Source: Pyrocephalus nanus | Lineage: Eukaryota > Chordata > Aves > Passeriformes > Tyrannidae | NCBI GenBank assembly: GCA_038380795.1 | Contig: CM076279.1 | Span: 1,193,001 to 1,257,000, forward strand | DNA length: 64,000 nt | Direction: 5' to 3' | Part shown: positions 20,769-31,600 of the stretch, piece after piece | Layout of the letters: each line of letters begins with the position of its first letter | Numbering within the stretch: position 1 is the first letter of the stretch | Notes under the pieces: generated by a model | Seen by the model: the letters and a program-made list of their open reading frames with translations, nothing else | Database searches by the model: none | Told to the model about the DNA's origin: nothing | Position numbers and translations under genes: made by a program

Positions 20769-21998
20769 CGAGGGACAGCTGGGCCCCATGGGGCTGTGCT
20801 CTGCGCTGCCCACCCCTCCCCTAGTGTCCCCCTGCCATGTCCCATCCCCATCGCTGTCCCTGGGCATGGGGGATGCTGGGGGCCCTCCAGCACTGAGCAG
20901 GGGGTGTAGGAGGCAGAACACGCAGCCCATAGGCATGGGCACAATGCAGACCCCACTGGGGACAGGAACAGCCCATCCTTTCTGTGGTGCCACCCTTGCA
21001 GCACTGGGATCCCTCTGTGTGGGCAGCTGGATCCAGCTCAGGGGCAAACTGGGAGCTGCCAGGGCTGGGGATGAGGGGTCCACCTGTCTCCCCTAGTGGA
21101 GGAGGGGTGGGGGGCACCACCCCTGCTAACAGTGGCAGCTCCTCCATCCCTGTCTGAGCAACCCCATTCCTTTCCTAATAAATCAGAAAACAAGTGTGGA
21201 GACGTGTGGGGCGTCTTTGGGGTGACACCGCTCCCCAGCTCAGCTCAGCTCGTGTTGATGGAACCCCTGGGAAGGAAAACATCCGTGGAGACACCTGGTC
21301 CCTGGGTGTCCCCATCAGCACCTGGCAGGGCAGAGGGATGGCTGTGTTCCCCTGTGCTGAGCATCCACAGGACGCTGGAGCAGCCACGTGGCTCCATCTG
21401 GCACGGATGCATTCCCCTGTGGGGACAAGGGTCCCTCTTTGGGGAGGGTTTGGCCTGGGGAGAGCTGGCCCTGGCATTGCACACCCATGGGTGGGTTCAA
21501 CCTCTGAGCAGAGCCTGGTGGAGGGGACTGCCAGAGGCCTCCCCCCCAGCCCCCAGGGTGCCATCTGGGCCATATCCCCATCGCTGTGACAGCGCTGCCG
21601 GCAGCTCGTTAATGATTAATTAGCGGGAGTGAGGAGTGGGGGAGGCTGCAGGCGCTACCAGCCCGCAGTGTTTACCCAGCACTGATAACCCAGCCCGGGC
21701 TGCTCTCACAGGCACAGCAGGGGCACCGGGCTGTGCTCAGCAGCACAGCTGGGAGGGAGCCTGAAGGGGCCAGGACCCCCCTGCTGCCACTGGCCACCCT
21801 GCTGTGCCCTGTTCCGTGGGCTGGGGACACTCCAAGGGACACCTTGAGCTGCCGTGGGTGCTTGACCAAGCTCAGACATCAGCTCTGAGCCATGTCCTGG
21901 CTTGGGGAGGGGACAGAAGGAACAGGAGGACATGACTTGCCCAACCTCTGCTCGACCCTGCTGTGACAAAAGAGGAAACGTGACATGGAAAGCAGTGG
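20769..21998. other. Short tail-to-tail interval BTBD17/DNAI2; KIF19 absent
   Basis: It contains the BTBD17 3'UTR up to the signal at 21,177 and about 0.8 kb of non-coding DNA up to the DNAI2 signal. An AT-rich patch at 21,600-21,640 (ttaatgattaattagc) is homeobox-like. No kinesin motor or tail exon of KIF19 can be read on either strand. Confidence 0.7.
21177..21182 (+). terminator. BTBD17: BTBD17 poly(A) signal
   Basis: AATAAA about 410 bp after the BTBD17 stop codon, the first canonical signal downstream. Confidence 0.85.
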
Positions 21999-22004
21999 TT
22001 TATT
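21999..22004 (-). terminator. DNAI2: DNAI2 poly(A) signal
   Basis: tttatt on the plus strand reads AATAAA on the minus strand, 259 bp past the DNAI2 stop codon. Confidence 0.85.
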
Positions 22005-22262
22005 CACCACAAAGAAAATCAGGATGCCAAGGGCCAGGGAGCAGCCGTGGGGTCAGGGGGCTGTGCAGGGCCTGGCCCGCGGGGGCACAGAGCCCACGAG
22101 GGCACAGAGCCCACAAGTGCTGCCCAGCTCAGGGCCAGTGGCCTCATCCCTGCAGGAGCCATGGAGCAGCAGCTCTGGCACAGAGGGGAGAGGAAGGCGA
22201 AGCTGGAGTGCACTGACCTTGGCATCCTCCCCCTTCTCCTCCTCCTCCTCCTTTTCCTATTC

Positions 22263-25200
22263 CTACGCAGCCTCCTCCTCTTCTTGACCCTGAAAGACAG
22301 AGGCTGACCCTGTGCCCTGCCCTGGGTGGGGTCTCTGCCTCAGTGCCCACCCTGTCCCGCCCCTGGTACCTCTCCAAGCAGGGAGTCTGTGTCTCCCCTC
22401 CTCTGCCGCTCAGCCTTGATGACACTGAAGAACTCTGCACGGGCCTGCTTGAACACCTGCTGGGGATCCTCCTGCTCTTCCTTCTTGGCCTTGGCCAGGA
22501 GCTGTGCCCGCACCTGCAGCTCCCGCTGTTTGTCCTGCAGGACCTTCTCCCGCCGCGCCTCCCGCTCGAACATCTGCGGTGGGATTTGGGGCTGAGGGGT
22601 GTGGGGGGCACAGGGGACCCCGTGCTGTGCCCGGGGACAGCGCAGGGCTGTGGGCAGAGCTCTGGGTGTGGGGCTGGGGCTGTGCCCGTGGTGAGGGGGC
22701 TCGGCTGGGGCCTGGCACACACCGTGGAGGTCAGGGACTTCTCGTTCTTCCGGAGGGTGCAGAGCCCCGGGGAGATCTCCAGGAGGGTGACGGTGCCCAG
22801 CTTGGTGCCACAGCCGATGATGCGCCCGTTGTCCTGTGGGCGCAGGCTGAGGAGGGGATCGTTGCTCACCTGGGGATGGCGGACACGTGGGTGGTGGCAC
22901 TTGGCCCTGGAAGTGGGGCAGGCTGAACTGGCAGAGGCAAAGCCACGTGTCTGCCAAACTCGCTCCCCTCTCAGGGCTTGGTGGGGCTGGGACCCACCTT
23001 GAGGCTGAGGGAAGGGTCCCTCTGGTGGAAGAGGAAGTCCCAGACGTCCAGGGTCCCGTCCGACTTGGCGGTGAAGAACACGGCCGGCTTCACGGGGCTC
23101 CAGCACCCGTCCAGCAGGTAGGGAACGTGGCACCTGCGGGCAGAGCTGCGCCTCAGCCACGCTGGCACCGCTCTGCCTCGGCCTGTTCCACCACCCTGAG
23201 CCGACCAGACCCCGCTGGCACCCCCTGAACACGCCCTGCCACCCAGGGATGGCTTTTGGCCCAGCAAACACACCCTGACACCTACTTGGTCTCCATAATT
23301 GAGGACGAGTCCAGGTTCTCCTCCGACCAGATGCGAGCGGTCCAGTCACCGACTGACAGGAAGACTTTGGGGTTGAAGGGGCTCCTGGCCACGGCATAAA
23401 CAGCCCCGATGTGGCCATTGAAGACGTTGGCGATTTTCTCGGGGGGGGTCTTGGCATCGCGGTTGCAGTTGATGATACTGCCCTGCTCTGTGCCCACCAG
23501 GAACTTGGTGGGCTGAGGGTGGGAGCAGGAGAGAGCAGCTGTCAGCAGGATGGAGGGGGGGCAGCAGCGAGGGGGTCCTGCTGGAGCCAGAGCTCTGGAC
23601 CTGCCACCAGTGGGGGATCTGGGGACTAAAGTGCCAGCAGGACCCTGTGTTTTGGCAGCACATCCCACTTCTTCATGAACCTGGCCCCTTGGGCTGTGCC
23701 CATGGCTGGGGTGTGAGCAGTGGGCACAGGGACACTGACCATGGACATGGAAAAGTCCAGGGAGATGGCACCCAGGGCATTCTTCAGCTGATCTTCCCGG
23801 GTGATGTCCAAGACCAGCCTCTCGCTGGGCTGTGACAGCTTGCGGATGTCCCACCACAGGACCTGAGGGGGAGAGGCCATGGCAGGGGGCTCTGGGGGCT
23901 GCTCCTGCTCACCCAGGGCTGCTGGAGCCCGGCAGCTGCCCCGTGCCAGCCTGGAGGGCCTGGATCTTGTGCTGCTGAGGGGCAGCACAGGCAGGGGAAG
24001 CTCTTTTGGGTCCCTTCAGGAGCAGCTGGTACCCTGCCCTGTCCTGGTCCCTGCCCTGTCCTGGCCCTTGCCCTGCCCCAGCCCCTCACCTGCCCGTCTG
24101 TGGAGGCTGAGAAGCACTCGGTGCCAGTTCTGGAGGGCAGCCAGATCGCTCCATACACGGGGTCCCTGTGGCTGAGCTCCACAGGGGTCACCTCCATGGG
24201 CAGCCCCCCTTTCCTGGTGTCCCAGTACACTGGGAAGGAAAAGAAAAGCCTTTGCTCATCTCCTTTCCTTGTCATGTGTTTTCCCATTCCCAAGTCAGAA
24301 CAGGGAGCAAACCTCACCAGGTGCTTCCCACATGTTTCCCACCCCTAGGAGATGATCCAGGGTGGTGGGAGAGGGGGGAGCACGGCACCCTTCCTGCTCA
24401 GCCCCTGGATCCAGCCATCCATCCCTGCCATGGCTGCCCCAGTGCCGCAAAGGGCTCCCTGGCACTGTGTCCTCCCTTCCCTGGTACCCTCTCAGGTGAG
24501 CACACACCTGTCCACAAACACAGGCCCTGCTCCCCTGGGATATTCCCAATAGCAGCACTAACTGATGACACCCTGTGAGTGCAGCAGTGCTAGAGTCAGG
24601 CTCCTGCTGAATCAACCCCCACCTGCCCCATTCCCCTCACCTATCTGCCCGTTGTAGCAGCCTCCCAGCACGTGGTGCCAGTCTTTGGGGTTGTATTCCA
24701 GGGTCACCACAGGGGACGAGAGCATGAGGGTGAGCTCTGGCTTGTAGGGGTTTTCTGCCAAGGAGGGATGAGTGAAGAGCAAAGGATGAAGGCAGCACCC
24801 CAAAAGCAGACCCCCATCCCACTCCACTCCCTGCCATGGGAGTGCTGGATGAGGTCACTGGGATGGGGCAGGGAAACGAGCTGGCCTGGGGATAGACCCC
24901 TGTTATCTCCACCCCTCTTCTTTGCCCTTTTCACCCCAAAATAAACCAGGTCTGAGCAAGGATCAGGGCAATTCTCACCCCAGGCTCCTGCTGCCTCTTT
25001 CTTCCTTCATCCACCCAACCGAACCACATCAAGACAAGAACCTTGTACAAGGCACATGGCTGTGCTGCCTGTTGTGGTTCTGGAGCCGTGCAGTGGGATT
25101 TTAGAGGTGATTTCCCACCTTCCAGCTCCATTTCTCCCTATTCCTGCATGGCACAAAGCTCCCCCCGCTGACCCTCCCCGGGTGCTGCGAGGCCCCATCG

Positions 25201-26739
25201 CTCTTCCTGAGACATAAAGTGCTTCTGCTATCGACCAGTGGCTTTCCCCCTCCCCTTACCCATATCCCAGATGTAGGAATCAAAGCTGATGTCTCTCCTC
25301 CTGTCCTGGAACTCCAGGCTGCAGTAAGCCACGGCCAGCTCCTTGGAGGCGTCGGGGTGCCAGGAGAGGTGCGTGGCCGTCCTCTTGACCGGGTTTGGGT
25401 CCCTTTGGGATGACAGGTCATCCAAGAGGGGTTACTTTGCAAATCCCTGGGCTGAGTGTCTCCCAAAGGAAGTTGTGGGAATCACAGTGAAACCAATCTG
25501 CAGCCCTCGAGCCTTGAGTGCAGGAAATGATTCTCCGGTAGGTCAGGAGGTGGGGGGAGAAGAGTTGATGATTTCATCGTCTTTCCAGTCATACCTTTCT
25601 AAAAATCCAATTCTCTTACTGGATCTGCCTCCCAAAACAACCCAACAGCCCCTGATGCTGAAATTAACCTTTGAGGCACTGAAAAATAAGCAGGAAAATC
25701 CTAAAGCACTGTCAGGAGATGCTCAAGAGCTGAGTCTGACCCTGGTTCCCATCCCCAAATCACCTGGGCAGGGGAGGGCGGGATGATTGGGCAGGGGGGG
25801 TTCTGGGGGGGGGGGATTTCACCCACAAACTGATCCAGAACAATCATAAACACACTGGAATTTAGCTCCTAAAGCTTTGAAGATGGTTTGACCCCACTGT
25901 GGCCCTGGGCAGCCTGGTGAGCCCCCCTGGCTGTGCTACCTGAGGACATTGATGGTTTTGGCAGAGGGAGGCTCCTCGTCCCCCTCTTCCTCCTCATCCT
26001 CCGCAAAATATTCCTCGTAGATGTCGATGGCATTGTTCTGCCTGATGCAGTGCTCCATCAGCTGCGGGGACAGCACGGGACGTGTCTCTGGGGGCTCTGG
26101 GGGATTTTGGGGGGGAGCAGGGGCAGGGCCTTACAGTGCCGAGGCGCAGGATGGCTCTGGTGTAGATCTCCTCCCTCTCCACCTCCTCCCTGTAGCGGGA
26201 GGTCAGTTCCGTGTTCCGAGGGTCCACGTGCTTGGGCCACCCGCCCTCCACGTGGTTGACGCCCTGGGATGTCACCTGCACCCGCTCCGTGTTCACCTGG
26301 GCAGGGCGACACAGAGGGATCGGAGCCCAGAGGGTGCCAGACACACCTTGTCCCCTCGGGGTCAGCTGCCTGCCTCGTGTTTGACATGCTGGGATGTCAC
26401 CTCTGTCCACCCCATGTGCTCCTGGGACGGGGGGACATGGAGAGACCGGAGCAACCTGAGGCCAAAACGTGCTCGACTCTGTGCCCCCGTGAGGGCCAAG
26501 CACAGCCCCCCGAGCCCCCCAGGGTGGTGCCCTCCAGGGTGGTGGTGCCCCCGTACCTCGTGCACGGCCATGACGGGCCCGTGCTGCAGGGCGAAGTCCA
26601 CGGGGTCCTGGGGGATGAAGTCCTGGGCCAGGCTGGGGTCCGGCGGGATGTCCACGGTCACCTCGGCCGGCAGGTCCGAGAAGTTGCAGGGCCGCCCGAA
26701 GTCACTGCGCTTCCGAGTGTACTCAAACCTGATCTCCAT
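22263..26739 (-). CDS. DNAI2: DNAI2, axonemal dynein intermediate chain 2
   Basis: Twelve coding exons on the minus strand: 26739-26557, 26296-26135, 26061-25940, 25402-25260, 24754-24641, 24229-24090, 23862-23740, 23512-23286, 23133-22998, 22869-22723, 22573-22370 and 22289-22263. They total 1728 nt (575 residues; human 605), every junction in phase. The N-terminus [18 protein letters not shown] and [11 protein letters not shown] are hallmark blocks. WD-repeat signatures follow: [55 protein letters not shown] and [12 protein letters not shown] charged coiled-coil end ([18 protein letters not shown]) leads to an acidic GQEEEEAA tail, shorter than in human. The protein is a core intermediate chain of the outer dynein arm in motile cilia; human loss causes primary ciliary dyskinesia. 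The promoter at 27.3-27.5 kb has an RFX X-box. A 5'UTR intron is implied by the CAG acceptor just before the ATG. Confidence 0.98.
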
Positions 26740-26769
26740 GCTGGAGGGGAACTTGGGAACGAATGGGGA

Positions 26770-27250
26770 GGCTGGGGAGGGACACAGAGACCCAAAAGGG
26801 AGTGGGGGCCTCAGGGAAGACTCCAAAAAGGAGTGGGAGGCTTGGGGAGGGAGGGTCCCAAAAGAGAGTCCCTGAAAGATGTGTAAGCCTCAGGGACAGA
26901 GAGCTCTGAGAGGGAGTGGGGTCCTTGGGGAACCCTTAAAGGGAACAGGGGCCTCAGGGGTGGAGGGAGAGCCCCAAAAGACAGCAGGAACTTCAGGGAG
27001 GAAGAAAGGGCCCCAAAAGGAGAGTGGGAGCCTGAAAAGGAATGAAGTTGTCAGGGATGGAGAGACGGTCACAGAAGGGAGTGGAAAACTCAGGGAGCCC
27101 CAGGAGGGATTAGAGAAGGTGCCAAAGAGAATAGAAACCTTGGAAAACCCCAAATGTGAGCGGGGAGCCTGGGGAGGGAGTACCCTGAGAGGGCCTGGGG
27201 GCTTAAGGGAGATCCCAAAAATGCAGCAGGAGCCCCAAAATGGAGCCGAG
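26770..27250 (+). repeat. Purine-rich imperfect repeats, DNAI2 5'UTR intron
   Basis: Loose units of roughly 45-60 bp containing 'ccccaaaag', 'gagtgggagcct' and 'cagggatggagag' recur across the interval. The plus strand is strongly purine-biased. No reading frame of interest. Confidence 0.6.
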
Positions 27251-27289
27251 CCCCAGGGACAGAGGGATGAAGAGCTGTGACTGTTAAAG

Positions 27290-27485
27290 GAACACCCTGG
27301 AGGTCCCGGGAGCCCCGTGGGGCCCGTCCCGGTCGGGCCTGGCCGGGGACGCGTCGCCGTTGCCAGGCAACGCCTTGAGCCACGTGACACCGGCGCTGCC
27401 GTCACGTGACACCGGCGGCAGACACACCTCCCCGAAATGGCGGCGCCCGCCGGTGTCACGTGACGGCCGCCATGTTGGAGAGGGC
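27290..27485 (-). promoter_or_regulatory. DNAI2: DNAI2 promoter: RFX X-box, three E-boxes, YY1-type sites
   Basis: A perfect X-box GTTGCCAGGCAAC lies at 27359-27371. Three CACGTGAC E-boxes start at 27381, 27403 and 27457. They sit in two direct copies and one inverted copy of gtcacgtgacaccggcg (first copy one mismatch). YY1-type sites are GAAATGGCGGC at 27434-27444 and GCCGCCATGTTGG at 27466-27478. RFX X-boxes are the known hallmark of ciliary gene promoters. The region is CpG-rich and lies just downstream of the TTYH2 poly(A) signal, so the two genes are packed head to tail. Confidence 0.8.
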
Positions 27486-27563
27486 AAATAAAGGTGCCCC
27501 AAAAAGATTTTCCGAAAAAAAACAAAAAAAAAAGTCGTAGAGGAGAGAAATTTAGTCCAAGTG

Positions 27564-27569
27564 TTTATT
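27564..27569 (-). terminator. TTYH2: TTYH2 poly(A) signal
   Basis: tttatt on the plus strand gives AATAAA on the minus strand. It would end a TTYH2 3'UTR of about 1.1 kb, only about 80 bp before the DNAI2 promoter elements begin. Confidence 0.8.
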
Positions 27570-28665
27570 ATCTTTTCCCCCAAAAGGGCACATACAAATC
27601 CAGCCGGACTCCAGCTCCCAGCCCGAGTCCTTCGGTTAGTTCACATGCGGTTAACAACAGCTCTTCTACCAGTACCGTTACATGGAAATGTTAAAAGCCA
27701 AAAAAATAAAAATAATAACAAAATCCCTTGGGATTTCCCCCAAAAGGGAGGGATGCTAGTCAAAGGGAACATGGAGAGAGGGAGGCAGTACTGACCCTGG
27801 CTGGGGGGCCTGGGTGGGATAGAGCAGGGGGTCCATCCCTGCTCCATGGGGAAAGGCTTCCTGGGGATCACTGTGCCAAAGGGCAGCCCCAAAGGATCCA
27901 TTCAGCTCCCAGCTCCTCTGCCTGGAGCCCTGGAAATGCTGGATGAGCACCCCCAGGGTGGCAGGTCCACACTGTCCCCTCCCCAGGCACCCCATCCCAC
28001 CCCAGGGAAGCCCCAGTAGTCCCTTACCCTCTCCCAGGGGATTCCTGACTGCCCCAGAGCTATCCTGCAGGAGAAGGGGATCCTGCCCCAAATTCCACAC
28101 ATGCCCTGGGGAGCCAAATCACCAACAAGAGCCTAAAACCACACAAAAAAACCTGCTACCAAACTACACTGCAGAAAACCCCCTCTGGAACAGAGTCAGC
28201 GAGTCAGCCCACGCTCCCAGGAGCTCCCACATCCCAGGGGGCAAAGCAAAGGAAAACCAGCAAGGCCAAAACATCCCTAATTCCCCAGCCTGGAGGGTGG
28301 GAAGGGGGGAACAGGGGGCCGGATCTGCCCACGGGGAGCAGCCGGGGAAGGGGGGATGGGGGAAAGGTTGGGATCACTAGTGGTTGGTGCTGCATTGCTA
28401 CGGGAGCCCCTGCCTGGACCCCTCTCCGGGGGGTCCCGGGATTCGCCCTCCAAAAGGCTCTGATATTCCTGGGTTGGGAGAAGCCGACGTTGGAGCAGCA
28501 TCCCCGCGCTCCCTGGGATAAGGCAGGACGAGTCGAGGCCCAGGAGCTGCCAGGAGGATGCACGGGGGGGTCTCCAGGCTCGTTCCTCCTCCCCTGCCGT
28601 GTCTCCTACCGCGTGCTCTCCGGGGCTCTTTGGTTTCCCGAGGGAAACGCCGGCGGTGTCCCCTC

Positions 28666-31600
28666 CTACGCCGGGAAGTCGCCGCGGTGCCGGACGTGCT
28701 CATCGGTGACACTCAGGTACGTGGCCCTCATGCTCGGGGAGTACTGTGGGATGGGGGGGAACACAGAGGGGTCAGCACCCCCCCAGGACACAACCCCTGC
28801 AGTGCCAGGGACGGCCCCATGGAGAGGGAGCACTGCTTGCCATGTGGCTCGATCCCTGATTAACCTGCCAGGTGGGCACGGGGAGAGGTGCAGACCCTGC
28901 TCACAGCCTGGCTGGGGGCTGGGGCAGATGAGACTTCCTCAGCCTGAAGCCCTGGAAATGCTGCATGAGCCCCCAGGGTGGCAGGTCTGCGCTGTCCCCC
29001 CTCCCTGGGCACCACATCCCACCCCAGGGATGCCCCAGTTGTCCCTAATCCTCTCCCAGGGGATTCGTGGCCACCCCAGGGCTGTCCCTGCCCCAGCCCA
29101 CACTTGTCCTGGGGAGCCAAATTACCAAAGAGGCTGAAACCACCCAAAACCTGCAGCAAAAGCCCTGCTTTGCTCTGCTTTGTCCCCTTCCAGGTTCATC
29201 CTCCACCTTCCCAGCTCCAGCCCAGCAGCAAATTCATCCCAAATCACTCCATGTGCACAATTCCATGGGGTAACAGCGAGTCCGGGGCAGGGCCCCAAAA
29301 CTCCAGCCTCTCAAAATCACATTTCTTCAGGATTTCACTGCAGGCAGGATCACCCCAACCAGGCACTAAGGAAGACTATTCCGAGTTTGTTCCTCTGGAC
29401 TTGGAAAGTCCTTCTTCTGGGATCTGAATCCTGGGTAAATTCATTCAGGGCTGGGAGAAGTGCTCAAATTAATCCCCCTTCATGTGCCTCCCCCCAGGAA
29501 GAGGCTCTTGCCAGCTGCCAGGTCTGTGCAATGGGATTACACCTGATGGAAAAAAATCACCCCTGGAAGAGGGGAGCACAGCATTGCTGCCACATTCCCA
29601 GAGCTGTGTCCATGTCCCACTGCCTGACCTGGGGGGCTTTGGGGATGGAGACGGGGGCCAGGATCCCAATGTGTGGGAGCTGCAAATCCTCCTGGAACTT
29701 CCTGGGGAAAAATTGTGTCCCAGTCCCTCCCTCCCCAAGCTTTCCACACTCTTCCTGAAATCCAATCAGGGAAAGGGGATGGAGGGAGGCACAGAAGAGG
29801 GGGAGGATGGGAGAACTCGGCTGCTGCCCCGGGATAAGGAGGGAGAGGGGAAGCGGCTGAACTTACTCTTGATGGGCAACTTAGCTCCAAAATAATGGAT
29901 GCAAAAATTAAAAGAAACCATTAAAAAAAAAAAAAAAAAAAAAAAAAGACAAGCGATATAAAAAATAAAGCAGCAAATACCAGACAGGCAAGAGATTAAC
30001 AACGAGCACGGAAATGGGAACGGGCAGGGAGACACTGCCAGGAGCGTCCTCTGAAAGTCAGGATGGAGAGGGAACACGGGGAAGGGAGGGAAGGCAGGGC
30101 TATTTCGGGCTGCCCCGAGCACGTGGCTGTGCCCCCTCCCTGCAGCCCCTGCAGGCTGGCTGGGAATTGGGTTAGAGCCAAGGGCAGGAGGGGCCGGGAG
30201 CACCCGCCCTGTCCCGCCCCGGCGAGCGGCTCTCGGTGACCCCGAGGGGCTCCACACCCCCGGGACCCCCCCCAGGGGGTGTCACAAGAAGGACTTGGCC
30301 TCAGTTGCCCACCGTACCGTGGGGGGGGGTGACCCCCTGCCGATGAGGGGCACGTTCTCGTAGCGCGGGTTCCCTCCGAAGAGCACGGCCTGGTTCCTGG
30401 GGGGCACAGCGAGACCCCCGTCAGCCCCGCCTCGGCACAGCGTGGGGACCCGGGCAAGGACGGGCAGGGGGCAGCTCACATGTACTCGGAGACGGGGGCG
30501 TTGGACACGGTCTGGGCGGGGGGGTGGAGGCTGCTCTGGCTGCCCAGGCTGCTGCTGTAGCTGCAGAAGCTGCGGAGCTGCCCCCGGGGCGGGCGGTGGG
30601 CGGCGATGCGCCGCGCCTGCGGGTTGAACGGGTCCTCCTCATCCATGTCGTCGTAGTCCCGGTCCCTGGGGACGAGGGGACGGGGATCACGCTTGGGGTC
30701 AAAGTAGGGGGGGCCCCATGCCCAGACTGGGAGGTGCACGTGGCCCCTCCGAGCCCACGGTGATGGGCAGGGGGATGTGGGGGCCGTGGGGGAAGGAGCT
30801 GCGGGCAGTGGGGCTGCACAAGGGGCTGCACGTGCGGGAATGGGGGCAGGGGGTCTGCGGGGGCAGGAGTTGTGGGCAGGGTGGCTGCACAGGGGGGGAA
30901 ATGTGGGCAGGTGAGGGGTCTGCAGGTGTGGGGGGATGTGGGCAGGGGCCCGTGGGCAGACCCACCGTCCTGTGAGCTGCTTCCACGCGCGGGGGGCAGC
31001 GCAGATGATGGTGGAGAAGGAGGCGGCCGCCAGCAGGGAGAAGAGCCCCAGGTAGAGCAGCCCCTCCACCCCATCGTAGCAGATCCCGATGAGGGCGTCC
31101 AGGTAGTCCTGGTGGGACACAGGCAAGGCTGGTGGCAGAGCAGGGGGACCCCAGAGCTGTGTCCCCACCCGGACCCCCCTCACCTTGTGCAGCCCCCGGC
31201 AGTCCAGCAGGGCTGTCAGCTGGTGCAGGCTGGTCTCCGAGGAGTTGAGGAGCTGCTGGACCCCCAGCAGGTCTTGCTGCGTGAAAAGAGGGGGTCAGGA
31301 CAGCGCTGGGGAGCAGAGTGGGGACAGGTGGAGCCCCAGCACCTCCTCCCATACCTCGGCTGTGGGGAAGAGGGGCAGTGCATACTGGATGAGACCCTGG
31401 GTCTGGATCTGCATCGTGGTGAGCGAGCGCTGGAACACGGTGAGAACCTGCGAGGGGGAGCGGGAACAGTCACAGACCCCCAACCCTGGGACCCCCTCAG
31501 CTCTGGGACCCCCCCCCCCAGCCCCAGGTAGCCCCAAGCAGGGTGCCTGGTCCCCCTGTACCTGCTGGAAGGGGTTGCTCAGGCTCTGGTCACAGTACAG

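Noticed and set aside
18588..21083. 831-codon open frame on the minus strand opposite BTBD17
   Set aside because: It crosses BTBD17 exons, introns and the intron 2 minisatellite. It is antisense to a strongly conserved coding sequence in GC-rich DNA and shows no domain or splice logic.
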